Positions 18,338 through 26,850 of a stretch of 64,000 bases of DNA are shown here, piece by piece. The stretch is from assembly GCA_964632305.1 (NCBI GenBank), contig CAZWBR010000003.1, positions 83,873 to 147,872 of the forward strand, in the 5' to 3' direction. The notes below the pieces were generated by a model. It had not been told where the DNA came from and searched no databases. It saw nothing but the letters and a program-made list of their open reading frames with translations. The stretch comes from CAZWBR01 sp964632305 (GTDB taxonomy: Bacteria; Bacteroidota; Bacteroidia; Bacteroidales; Prolixibacteraceae). Within the stretch, counting starts at the first letter, position 1. Every line of letters begins with the position of its first letter. Position numbers and translations under genes: made by a program.

Positions 18338-18374
18338 CCAGTATAAATTAAAAAGATAAAGCTTTTGGACTGCA

Positions 18375-18382
18375 CAAAAATA
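18375..18382 (-). promoter_or_regulatory. -7 element for the AlkD-like gene
   Basis: Minus-strand TATTTTTG, about 38 bases before the start at 18337. Confidence 0.5.
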
Positions 18383-18468
18383 AACAAAACCCCGTTCAAT
18401 CCCGAGAGTTTTTCCATTTTTGCCTTATTATCAAACTGTTTCGAAAACATCATTTTTTTAATTAAACC

Positions 18469-18501
18469 TTTGCAGGATTTCAAAAACATTATCTATATTT
18501 G
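18469..18501 (+). promoter_or_regulatory. Promoter of tRNA-His
   Basis: TTTG (18469-18472), a 21-base spacer and TATATTTG (18494-18501) match both boxes of the Bacteroidota sigma-A promoter. The tRNA begins 20 bases further on. Confidence 0.8.
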
Positions 18502-18520
18502 CAACCGCAAACGCAAAAAT

Positions 18521-18598
18521 GGTGGATGTAGCTCAGTCGGTTAGAGTAGCGGATTGTGGTTCCGTTGGTCGTGGGTTCGAATCCCATCTTCCACCCCA
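18521..18598 (+). tRNA. tRNA-His (GTG)
   Basis: Cloverleaf with anticodon GTG at 18556-18558 in the loop TTGTGGT, D-arm GCTCAGTCGGTTAGAG and T-loop TTCGAAT. An extra G at 18521 faces C at the discriminator position, the hallmark of tRNA-His, and the 3' CCA is encoded (18596-18598). The acceptor stem has one T-T mismatch at its sixth pair. Confidence 0.97.
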
Positions 18599-18606
18599 AG
18601 GTTTCG

Positions 18607-18633
18607 AGGCAGTCTTTACGGCTGCCTTTTTTT
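18607..18633 (+). terminator. Terminator of tRNA-His
   Basis: AGGCAG...CTGCCT stem followed by seven T residues, directly after the tRNA. Confidence 0.75.
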
Positions 18634-18677
18634 ATTATCCCACCACCTCAACAACATCTAAAGCGTTCAAATAATCC

Positions 18678-18685
18678 TACTTTTG
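18678..18685 (+). promoter_or_regulatory. -7 element for the EamA transporter
   Basis: TACTTTTG, 18 bases before the ATG at 18703, implying a very short leader. Confidence 0.5.
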
Positions 18686-18702
18686 TACCTTATTCACCGT
18701 CT

Positions 18703-19629
18703 ATGCAGGAAAGAAAAGGGTTGATATATCTCGCGTTGGTCATCTCAATGATCTTCTGGGCTTTTTCCTTTGTCTGGGTCAAGGAAGTTTATGTCACATA
18801 CGGTCCATTGACCACCGTGTTCTTCAGACTGATCATCGCTACCGGCCTTATGTTTGTCTATGCAAAGCTAAGCGGCAGGTTAATGGCTGTTCAGAAGCAG
18901 GACCGGCGCAGCTTTCTTTTGTTAGCCTTGTTCGAACCCTTTCTCTATTTCATGGGCGAAAGTTTTGGGCTTAAATATGTCTCCAGCACGGTCGGCGCCA
19001 TTATCGTGGCCACCATCCCGCTCTTTTCCCCTTTTGCAGCTTCCCGTTTCCACGGCGAAAAACTCTCGGTCCGTAACGTTATAGGGATTATCCTCTCTTT
19101 TATCGGGGTCTCGATCGTCGTTTTCGATTCCTCCTTTAACCTGACCGCCTCGCCCATCGGCATTGCCCTCGAATTTTTGGCCGTCGCGGCAGCCATCGCC
19201 TACACGGTAGTCTTAAAAGATCTGGCTAAAAAATATAACCCGACCTCTATCATCACCTATCAGAATACGATCGGGATCTTTTATTTTCTCCCTTTCTGGC
19301 TGATTTTCGAGAGCCATGACCTGATCAACACCCTCTTTGATGCAACAGCCTTTGCCGGCATTGTCAAACTCGCGGTCTTTGCCTCGTGTATCGCATTTAT
19401 CCTCTATGCCTACAGCGTCAAAAACCTGGGAATCAACGACGCCAACATGTTTATCAACATCATCCCGGTCTTTACCGCCATCTTTGCCTGGTATATCCTC
19501 GACGAACCACTGCCTCTCCAAAAAATTGTGGGGATCGCGATAGTCATCGCCGGACTCTTTATCGCACAGGTAAAGATGAAAAGGCTGGTATCCAAACTTG
19601 TTTCAATACAGCAGGATGGGGGCAGATAA
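18703..19629 (+). CDS. EamA-family (DMT) transporter
   Basis: About 308 residues from MQERKGLIYLALV. The open frame begins inside the tRNA, so this internal ATG, placed behind a good -7 element, is the real start. Ten membrane helices in two five-helix EamA repeats: first repeat about 5-135, second about 150-290 (LEFLAVAAAIAYTVV ... WYILDEPLPLQKIVGIAIVIAGL). The paired motifs LKYVSSTVGAIIVATIPLFSP and INDANMFINIIPVFTAIFAW are typical of metabolite exporters. Substrate unknown. Its last 14 bases overlap the next gene. Confidence 0.9.
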   Translation: MQERKGLIYLALVISMIFWAFSFVWVKEVYVTYGPLTTVFFRLIIATGLMFVYAKLSGRLMAVQKQDRRSFLLLALFEPFLYFMGESFGLKYVSSTVGAIIVATIPLFSPFAASRFHGEKLSVRNVIGIILSFIGVSIVVFDSSFNLTASPIGIALEFLAVAAAIAYTVVLKDLAKKYNPTSIITYQNTIGIFYFLPFWLIFESHDLINTLFDATAFAGIVKLAVFASCIAFILYAYSVKNLGINDANMFINIIPVFTAIFAWYILDEPLPLQKIVGIAIVIAGLFIAQVKMKRLVSKLVSIQQDGGR

Positions 19630-20107
19630 GTCAAGTGTCAGAGATCTGGCCCGCCGGAAGCATGAGGAGAATAAGGCTTTCTTCAAAAAGCTGAAGAAGA
19701 AAAATCCGAAAAACCTGGATGAGACAGTCCACCGGTTGCACGAAGAGGCTTTCGAACAATTCGATTGCCTGACCTGCGCCAACTGTTGCAGCTCCATCAG
19801 CCCGATCGTCACCGATAAAGACATCGAACGACTGGCACGTCACCTGAAAATGAAACCGGCCCAGTTTATCGCCCAGTATCTTCATATTGACGAAGATCAG
19901 GATTATGTGTTCAACAACACCCCCTGCCCTTTCCTGATGCCCGACAATTATTGCATGGTCTACGACTACCGACCCAAAGCTTGCCGCGAATACCCTCATA
20001 CCGACCGGCGAAGATTTATCCAACTGCTTAATCTCTCGCTGAAAAACTGCGAAGTTTGCCCTATCGTATTCAATGTGGTCGAGAAGATGAAAACGGAAAA
20101 CCTGTAA
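19616..20107 (+). CDS. YkgJ-type cysteine-cluster protein
   Basis: About 163 residues starting MGADKSSVRD, overlapping the transporter gene by 14 bases. After a charged helical N-terminus come the cysteines of a zinc/iron-chelating domain: FDCLTCANCCSS, then CPFLMPDNYCMVYDYRPKACREYPH and a last LKNCEVCPI. This is the CxxCxxCC...C...C pattern of the YkgJ family, whose members may bind a metal cluster; the biochemical role is not established. The overlap with the transporter suggests co-translation. Confidence 0.88.
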   Translation: MGADKSSVRDLARRKHEENKAFFKKLKKKNPKNLDETVHRLHEEAFEQFDCLTCANCCSSISPIVTDKDIERLARHLKMKPAQFIAQYLHIDEDQDYVFNNTPCPFLMPDNYCMVYDYRPKACREYPHTDRRRFIQLLNLSLKNCEVCPIVFNVVEKMKTENL

Positions 20108-20159
20108 AACTAAACTACGGCTTTATCGGATAAAAATTTCAAGCCTTCCCCCGATTACT

Positions 20160-20167
20160 TATCTTTG
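20160..20167 (+). promoter_or_regulatory. -7 element for the cmk operon
   Basis: TATCTTTG, 87 bases before the cmk start. No clear TTTG box at the expected distance. Confidence 0.5.
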
Positions 20168-20253
20168 TATTCAAAAGAAAAAGCTGATTACGGTCATTGC
20201 GATCCGATTATTCCCAATCAGCGAAAATTATTAATCTTTGGCTTATCACAGGA

Positions 20254-20967
20254 ATGAGTAATACGGAGCATAAAATAGTGATTGCAATCGACGGTTATTC
20301 GTCATGCGGGAAAAGTACAGTAGCGAAGGAAGTAGCGCGGTTGCTGAACTATATCTATATCGATACCGGGGCGATGTACAGGGCTGTAACCCTTTATTGC
20401 CTGAGGAACGACCTGATCAGCAACGGGATTGTAAAAACAGAGGATTTATGGAAACAGCTTGACCGCATCAACGTAATATTTAAGCACAATCCGGTCACCG
20501 ACCACAACGATATATGGCTGAACGGTGAAAATGTCGAAGAAGAAATCAGGCAATTACCCGTTTCGCAAAACGTCAGCCAGGTCGCGGCTGTCGGAGAGGT
20601 GCGCCGTCTGCTGGTAGCGCTGCAACAGGAGATGGGCAAAAGCAAGGGAATCGTCATGGATGGCCGCGATATCGGCACGGTCGTTTTTCCCGATGCCGAA
20701 CTGAAAATCTTTATGACGGCAAGGGCCGATGTGCGTGCCCGGCGTCGCTACGATGAACTGATCGCTAAAAAAGAGAAGGTCAGTTACGAGGAAATAATGG
20801 CCAACATCACCAATCGGGACCGTTACGACGAGACCCGCGAGGAGAGCCCGCTGCGTAAGGCAGAGGATGCGGTAGTCCTTGACAACAGCTTTATGAACCG
20901 CGAAGAACAACTCCAATGGGTATTGGAAAAGGTGGCCCGTCTCAATAAATCTGTTCATGAAAATTGA
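20254..20967 (+). CDS. cmk: Cytidylate kinase
   Basis: About 237 residues from MSNTEHKIVIAIDGYSS. The P-loop GYSSCGKST spans about residues 14-22; IDTGAMYRAVTLY and MDGRDIGTVVFPDAELKIFMTA are the nucleotide-binding and catalytic core motifs of the Cmk family, which phosphorylates CMP and dCMP. It overlaps ispH by 11 bases and is followed by pfkA, a gene order often seen in Bacteroidales. Confidence 0.97.
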   Translation: MSNTEHKIVIAIDGYSSCGKSTVAKEVARLLNYIYIDTGAMYRAVTLYCLRNDLISNGIVKTEDLWKQLDRINVIFKHNPVTDHNDIWLNGENVEEEIRQLPVSQNVSQVAAVGEVRRLLVALQQEMGKSKGIVMDGRDIGTVVFPDAELKIFMTARADVRARRRYDELIAKKEKVSYEEIMANITNRDRYDETREESPLRKAEDAVVLDNSFMNREEQLQWVLEKVARLNKSVHEN

Positions 20968-21820
20968 AATTGACAAAAAATCGGGGTTCTGTTTCGGAGT
21001 CGTCGAAGCCATCCGAAGAGCTGAAGAATCGTTACAGGATAAAGAGAAACTATTCTGTCTGGGAGATATCGTTCACAACAACACGGAAGTCGACCGTTTG
21101 AGCCAAAAAGGGTTGGTGACCATCTCCCACGAAGAGTTTTTCAGCATGAGAGACACCACCGTCTTACTTCGTGCCCACGGCGAGCCGCCGGTCGTATATG
21201 AATATGCCAAAGCAAACAATATCAAGCTGATCGACGCCACATGCCCGGTGGTCCTGAAACTTCAGCAACGGATTCGGAAAGGTTATGAATCGAAAGAAAA
21301 CCGAAACGGACAGGTGGTGATCTACGGAAAGAAAGGTCATGCCGAGGTGAACGGGCTGGTTGGCCAAACCGGGGGGAAAGCCATCGTCGTGGAAGGGATC
21401 GAAGATCTGGCCAAAATAGATTTCACCCAGCCTATCGACCTTTATTCCCAGACAACCAAAGGGCTGGACGGCTTTCACCAGATTGCGGAAGAACTCCGCC
21501 AAAAAGCCGGCGAGGTTCGGCTACAAGTACACGACACCATCTGCCGGCAGGTGGCCAATCGCATTCCTGGAATCCGGGCTTTTTCATCCAAATTCGACCT
21601 GATCCTCTTCGTAAGTGGACTAAAAAGTTCAAACGGGAAGATGTTGTTCGAAATATGCCAATCCGTCAACCCGAACAGCAAGTTCATATCAGCCATCGAC
21701 GAGATTGATCCTCTGTGGTTTAAAAATATTGAATCGGTGGGAATATGCGGAGCCACCTCAACACCCAAACATCTGTTGGAGGATGTTGCGACCTTTGTCG
21801 AAAAACTTAACGGTCAGTGA
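20957..21820 (+). CDS. ispH: 4-hydroxy-3-methylbut-2-enyl diphosphate reductase
   Basis: A 287-residue IspH/LytB protein, the last enzyme of the non-mevalonate isoprenoid pathway. The three cysteines that hold its iron-sulfur cluster are at positions 12 (SGFCFGV), 96 (DATCPVV) and 196 (HDTICRQ). Conserved RAHGEPP and YGKKGHAEVNGL are present, as is the substrate-binding C-terminus GATSTPKHLLE. The start overlaps the end of cmk by 11 bases, so the two are translated together. Confidence 0.98.
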   Translation: MKIEIDKKSGFCFGVVEAIRRAEESLQDKEKLFCLGDIVHNNTEVDRLSQKGLVTISHEEFFSMRDTTVLLRAHGEPPVVYEYAKANNIKLIDATCPVVLKLQQRIRKGYESKENRNGQVVIYGKKGHAEVNGLVGQTGGKAIVVEGIEDLAKIDFTQPIDLYSQTTKGLDGFHQIAEELRQKAGEVRLQVHDTICRQVANRIPGIRAFSSKFDLILFVSGLKSSNGKMLFEICQSVNPNSKFISAIDEIDPLWFKNIESVGICGATSTPKHLLEDVATFVEKLNGQ

Positions 21821-21871
21821 CATTTCAGATAAACTTAACACCATTTAAGCAGATCATTTCAATTTCGACAA

Positions 21872-21879
21872 TACTTTTG
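21872..21879 (+). promoter_or_regulatory. -7 element for pfkA
   Basis: TACTTTTG(C), 24 bases before the pfkA ATG, so pfkA may be transcribed separately from cmk-ispH. Confidence 0.5.
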
Positions 21880-21902
21880 CTAAGACCAATAAAAAAAGCA
21901 AT

Positions 21903-22925
21903 ATGACACAAGAATTCAGAGCACCCGATCCAAATGATTACTGTGACAGCCCGATAAAAAAAATAGGAGTATTAACCTCAGGGGGGGATGCCCCAGGAAT
22001 GAACGCCGCGATCAGGGCCGTAGTAAGAACTGCCAAGTACTACGGGCGTAAGGTTGTGGGAATTCATCAGGGATATAAAGGATTAATCGAGAAAAATTTC
22101 CAGGAGATGGAGTCTGGTGATGTGAGCAACATCATCCAATTGGGCGGTACGATCCTGAAAACGGCCAGAAGCCAGGAATTCAGGACCAAAGAAGGACGTG
22201 ATCTTGCCTATCAGAATTTGACTGAGGAAGGCATCGATGCCCTGGTGGTCATTGGTGGCGATGGCACTTTTACCGGCGCTCGCATCTTCGCCCAGGAATT
22301 CGGAATCCCGATCGTAGGGGTCCCCGGCACCATCGACAACGACCTCTTCGGAACCGATCTCACCATTGGCTACGACACCGCCTTGAATACGATCATCGAA
22401 GCAGTCGATAAAATCCGCGATACCGCCACAGCCCACGAAAGATTATTCTTTATCGAAGTGATGGGGCGCGATGCCGGATTCTTAGCGCTCAACGGGGGCA
22501 TTGCTTCCGGTGCCGAGGCCGTATTGATCCCTGAAGCCGATACCGATATTACCACTCTTGAAAATTACATCAAGTCGGGTTACCGCAAAAGCAAGAACTC
22601 ATCGATCGTACTGGTAGCCGAAGGCGAAAAAGCAGGCGGGGCTTTCAATATTGCCAAACAGGTTGAGAAAGATTTTCCCCAATATGATGTCAGGGTAACC
22701 ATCCTTGGCCATATTCAGCGCGGTGGATCGCCAACAGCCTCCGACCGTATCCTGGCCAGCCGTCTGGGCGTTGCTGCCATCGAAGCATTGCTCGACGACC
22801 AAAAGAGCGTTATGGTTGGAATATCAAACGACCAGGTCGAACTCGTCCCCTTCAACAAAGCAATCAAATACGACAAGGAATTGAATCCAAAATTGCTGGA
22901 TACCATTCATATTTTAGCATCATAG
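21903..22925 (+). CDS. pfkA: ATP-dependent 6-phosphofructokinase
   Basis: A 340-residue PfkA. Diagnostic motifs: GGDAPGMNAAIRAVVR (27-42), GGDGTFTGA (118-126), PGTIDND with catalytic Asp145, and EVMGRDAGF. The allosteric-type family length and GHIQRGGSPTASDR loop are normal. It commits fructose 6-phosphate to glycolysis. It lies 82 bases behind ispH and ends in a strong terminator. Confidence 0.97.
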   Translation: MTQEFRAPDPNDYCDSPIKKIGVLTSGGDAPGMNAAIRAVVRTAKYYGRKVVGIHQGYKGLIEKNFQEMESGDVSNIIQLGGTILKTARSQEFRTKEGRDLAYQNLTEEGIDALVVIGGDGTFTGARIFAQEFGIPIVGVPGTIDNDLFGTDLTIGYDTALNTIIEAVDKIRDTATAHERLFFIEVMGRDAGFLALNGGIASGAEAVLIPEADTDITTLENYIKSGYRKSKNSSIVLVAEGEKAGGAFNIAKQVEKDFPQYDVRVTILGHIQRGGSPTASDRILASRLGVAAIEALLDDQKSVMVGISNDQVELVPFNKAIKYDKELNPKLLDTIHILAS

Positions 22926-22949
22926 AGGGAAATAACCCTATATGCAACA

Positions 22950-22992
22950 ATCCCGGGAACCGGCAAAACCTGCAGTCCCCGGGATTTTTTTT
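22950..22992 (+). terminator. Terminator of pfkA
   Basis: ATCCCGGG and CCCGGGAT form a perfect 8-base stem followed by eight T residues. Confidence 0.92.
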
Positions 22993-23128
22993 CCGGTAAG
23001 CGTAAAAATCAGCTTCCTCCCATGCCCGCTTCCCGAATTTTTTATACCTTGGATTATTATTGCGCCCATAGCTTTAACCACCGTCCTCTGTCATTCCGGA
23101 GCTCACTATAAAAATATAAGAGTTTGAA

Positions 23129-25111
23129 ATGGAATTTGAAGTATTAAAAGATATCGTCATCATATTTGCCCTCTCCACGGTAGTTAATTTTCTGTTCACG
23201 AAAATCAGGATCCCCACGATTATTGGCTACCTGCTGACTGGCATCGTGGCCGGGCCTCACCTGCTCGGAATCATTCATGCCCCTCATGAGATTGACCTGA
23301 TGGCCGAGATCGGGGTGGTCATCCTGCTATTCACCATCGGGATGGAATTCTCGCTTAACCATCTGCTGAGAATCCGGCACATCGTTTTCCTGGGTGGTTT
23401 TTTGCAGTTAACCCTTACCATGCTGCTCACCATGGTCATGGCCCATTATTACGAACTCAACTGGATGCCCGCCCTCTTTATCGGGTTTATGACCGCCCTG
23501 AGCAGTACCGCCGTGGTGATGAAAATTCTGCAGGAACGATCTGAGATCACCTCCAACTATGGCCGGACGGTATTGGGGATCATGATTTTTCAGGACATCG
23601 TATTGATCCCGTTAATGCTCTTCACCCCGCTGTTAAACAATGGACAGGCCGATTACAGCGGACAATTGATCCAACTCGGCCTTAAGACATTGCTGATTAT
23701 TGGGTTCGTTTATGTGGGTAACCGTTGGCTGATGCCAAAAATTCTCCACCTGATCGCAATGACCAAAAACCAGGAGCTCTTCTTAATGAGCATCCTGCTG
23801 ATATGCCTCTCGGTCGCCCTGTTGACCTCCGAGATGGGGATGTCGCTCGCTTTCGGCGCCTTTCTGGCCGGTCTGATGATCTCCGAATCGGAATACAGCC
23901 ACAACGCCTTCGGGAACCTGATCCCCTTTCGCGACACCTTTACCAGCTTTTTCTTCGTCTCCATCGGGATGCTGCTCGATCTTACCTTTGTGATCGACAA
24001 TTTTCCGGTAGTCATCTTCACCGTCATCGCGGTGATCATCATCAAGATGATCATGGCCGGGGTGACCGCCTTTTTACTCGGCCACACCTTTAAAGGAACG
24101 GTACTGGTGGCCGTGGCCCTCAGTCAGGTAGGCGAATTCTCCTTTATCCTGGCGAAACTGGGAATAGACAATAAGGTCATCGACAACTATGTCTATCAAC
24201 TCTTCCTGGCCGTAGCCATAATTACCATGTCTCTCTCCCCGTTCATGATCACCATAGGGGGCCGGTTGGCCGATTTACTGTTGAAACTGCCAATCCCCAA
24301 ATGGATGGTAAACGGGCTCTTTCCTCTGAAACAGATTGAAATCCCCTCGCTAAACAACCATTTGGTGCTGATCGGAAAAGATTCGCGGGCCCTCAATCTG
24401 TCGGTCATGTCGAAATGGATGAAAATACCCTATGTCTCCATCGTGTTCGACCCCGCCATCGTCCGTAAGAAACAGGAGAAAGGGGAAATCGTGATCTATG
24501 GCGATGCCATCAACGAACCCATCCTGAACAAAGCCCATGTCGATTCGGCAAGGGTGATCGTGATCTCAGTCGGCAACCTGATCGTCTCCATGGCACTGGT
24601 CGAAAAAATCCGCACCCTGAATAAACACGCGGTCATCATGGTAAGAACCAAGCATATTGAAGATATTGAAGAACTCTATCGTCTTGGCGCCAACCAGGTC
24701 ATCCCCGAAGAATTTGAGACGGCCATTGAGCTTTTCGACCGCGTAATGACCAACTTCCTGCTCCCGCGCGAAAAAATCGAAAGCGCCATAGCCCGCATCA
24801 GAAAAGACAACTACGGCATCTTCCGCGAACAGGACGACCGCAACAAATTCAGTATCCTGAAAGATATCCCGAACATCGAGATCATTGCCCTGAAAGTGCA
24901 CCCCGGCTCCTCCATCGATGGCAAGTCGCTTATCGACAGTCAGCTTCGGAAAAAACATGGCGTCACCCTGGTGGCCTTAAAGCGAAAACATCTTATTATC
25001 GAGCACCCCGAACCAACCACCGTGTTCCGCGAAGAAGATATCGCCTATATACTGGGGAAACCCGACCAGATAGCCCATGCGACCGAGTTGTTTCTGCCGG
25101 CAGCCAATTAA
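23129..25111 (+). CDS. CPA2-family cation:proton antiporter with RCK domains
   Basis: A 660-residue KefB/YbaL-like protein. Residues 1-385 are a Na+/H+-exchanger domain with about twelve helices, including VAGPHLLG, MTALSSTAVVMKIL and the late SQVGEFSFILAKLG. Then comes a TrkA-N (RCK-N) domain at about 405-530, with LVLIGKDSRALNL instead of a full GxGxxG, and DAINEPILNKAHVD, and a TrkA-C domain at about 570-655. Such proteins exchange K+ or Na+ for protons and are gated by nucleotides or redox ligands. The changed glycine motif suggests the nucleotide site is weakened. Confidence 0.92.
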   Translation: MEFEVLKDIVIIFALSTVVNFLFTKIRIPTIIGYLLTGIVAGPHLLGIIHAPHEIDLMAEIGVVILLFTIGMEFSLNHLLRIRHIVFLGGFLQLTLTMLLTMVMAHYYELNWMPALFIGFMTALSSTAVVMKILQERSEITSNYGRTVLGIMIFQDIVLIPLMLFTPLLNNGQADYSGQLIQLGLKTLLIIGFVYVGNRWLMPKILHLIAMTKNQELFLMSILLICLSVALLTSEMGMSLAFGAFLAGLMISESEYSHNAFGNLIPFRDTFTSFFFVSIGMLLDLTFVIDNFPVVIFTVIAVIIIKMIMAGVTAFLLGHTFKGTVLVAVALSQVGEFSFILAKLGIDNKVIDNYVYQLFLAVAIITMSLSPFMITIGGRLADLLLKLPIPKWMVNGLFPLKQIEIPSLNNHLVLIGKDSRALNLSVMSKWMKIPYVSIVFDPAIVRKKQEKGEIVIYGDAINEPILNKAHVDSARVIVISVGNLIVSMALVEKIRTLNKHAVIMVRTKHIEDIEELYRLGANQVIPEEFETAIELFDRVMTNFLLPREKIESAIARIRKDNYGIFREQDDRNKFSILKDIPNIEIIALKVHPGSSIDGKSLIDSQLRKKHGVTLVALKRKHLIIEHPEPTTVFREEDIAYILGKPDQIAHATELFLPAAN

Positions 25112-25179
25112 TCAACCGGTGAACCTTCGTCACCGGTAAACCCGGGAAACCGGGAGAGTTCCCTGCCACCTTACGGAAT

Positions 25180-25221
25180 AAAAAAATCAGTCTGAAAAGC
25201 TGTTTCTCCCTTCAGACTGAT
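25180..25221 (-). terminator. Terminator of the outer-membrane protein gene
   Basis: ATCAGTCTGAA and TTCAGACTGAT form a perfect 11-base stem; on the minus strand a run of T residues (A run 25180-25186) follows. Confidence 0.88.
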
Positions 25222-25253
25222 CCTATATCAACCGGTTTACCGGAATCCGATAC

Positions 25254-26078
25254 TTAGAAATACCAGGACAACCCGACATTCAACCCCAGTTTCCCGTAAG
25301 GAGAAATGGTGGTCAGCGCTTTCGATTTATCGGTCAGATCAGCCCCTTCCAACCGGTCTTCATAAGTGATCTTTACCGGATTGCCGGTAATCGCCTGATA
25401 GTTCACCAATTGATCCTGACCATTTACCGTGAAGGAGGTTACCTCCAACTCTCCGCGTTTGATCTTCAAATGGACTCCTTCAAGCTCGGTGAAAATCCCT
25501 ATTTTGTTGTTCAGCTTATATTCGAAACCTAAAACCCCTTTGTACCCAAGCGATGGTTTACCATAAATCTTCTGCTCAGAAGTAATTACAGCCGCCGGAT
25601 TGGTATTGTTTACCAGATCGATATAAGATGCGCCGCCAACAGGAAGTACGAAACCCACCTTGGTATAAACGCTCCATCGGTCAGTAAAGCCCGTACTCAT
25701 GATCACATTCGGAGAGAGCTGATATTGACGCGTATAAGCATCGGCTGCCTGAACGGCCACTCCCGGAATATTATAATCCACCACCCGGGCTTTATCCCCG
25801 TGCAGGTAAGTAAAATCGAGCTCAAGACCCATATTTTTGGTGATTAAATACCCGGCGGAAACACCGACCGGAACACCGGCGCCCAAAGAGGCATAGACCT
25901 GTTCTTTCGACGTAGCCGTAACAATCCCCTGATTCAAACCGGTGTAGTAGCCCTCTTTGGCAACACCAATACCATATCCTCCACGGGCTTTCGCGTAAAA
26001 ACCCTGTGCCGTAACGGCCTGGGTAAATCCAACAGTAGTCAGTAATACAATCAAAAATTTTAATTTCATCATCATCAA
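25254..26078 (-). CDS. Outer-membrane beta-barrel protein
   Basis: About 274 residues; a signal peptide (KLKFLIVLLTTVGFTQAVTA, cleaved near residue 25 before QGFYAKARG) precedes alternating amphipathic strands and a C-terminal ...GKLGLNVGLSWYF, the aromatic ending recognised by the BAM machinery. It resembles OmpA/OprF-like eight-stranded porin domains without a peptidoglycan-binding part. Four consecutive ATG codons make the exact start uncertain by up to three codons. Confidence 0.8.
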   Translation of the reverse strand: MMMMKLKFLIVLLTTVGFTQAVTAQGFYAKARGGYGIGVAKEGYYTGLNQGIVTATSKEQVYASLGAGVPVGVSAGYLITKNMGLELDFTYLHGDKARVVDYNIPGVAVQAADAYTRQYQLSPNVIMSTGFTDRWSVYTKVGFVLPVGGASYIDLVNNTNPAAVITSEQKIYGKPSLGYKGVLGFEYKLNNKIGIFTELEGVHLKIKRGELEVTSFTVNGQDQLVNYQAITGNPVKITYEDRLEGADLTDKSKALTTISPYGKLGLNVGLSWYF

Positions 26079-26850
26079 TATTTGTTAATCGTTTCATTTA
26101 TAACAACACCTGCAAAACCCCAGCTTCCCGATCGCTTCTTTTTGTACGAAACTGAACCGAAGAATTTTTCTTAAGCCTAATCCCGTATAGAATCAGCAAA
26201 CCATTTTGCATCATAACGGCGCCGAAGATAGAAACAATTTCACAGGACGCAAAATCCAAAAAGCTGAATATCAAATTAGTAGACTTGAATGTTTGAGTAG
26301 AAAATTCTAAAAACCATCTGACACCTCCCCGCATCTAATTCTCCAATGATTACAAAAAATTCCAGGATTGATATATAAAACGCCCCATTGGAAACCGATC
26401 CTTATTTGATTAATCTGAAAAGGTTAGCCTCTGGAACAGCCCACCGGATAATGATCCCGGGAGATTAAATCAAGGGGACTTCGCGATGCGGCTTTTATTC
26501 TCCCACAATAAGAAAATCAATGAGAAAAAGTCTCGGCGCCTCTCCGCCTTAAAGAGCAATAATGGCCGGCAAACCCGAGATGAGAGCACCTGCCGGGTAA
26601 AAAAACGATCATCCAATGGCCCTCAAAGAATTCCACCTGGAAATTAAAAACGAGGAACAAACAAAATCAGTACATCGGACAAAGATAAATTTATAATGGC
26701 CGCTGAATCACTCCTGTACCCGCTCCGTACATTGTTCAGGCAGACATGGGAAACCCTCCCCGTCATTGAAGAGGGTTTTTGCTCCTGAAAAATCAGGATC
26801 GCCAATTACGATCACGTTTATTACAAACCTAAATTCAGATACCCTCCCGA
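26079..26850. other. Gene-free stretch
   Basis: About 770 bases without a convincing gene on either strand. A short open frame at 26098-26334 (minus) has no start context or recognisable sequence. No strong hairpins apart from weak GC-rich ones; possibly a decayed gene or long leader region. Confidence 0.4.

Noticed and set aside
26098..26334. 78-codon minus-strand open frame
   Set aside because: No recognisable sequence, no promoter, and composition like the surrounding non-coding DNA.
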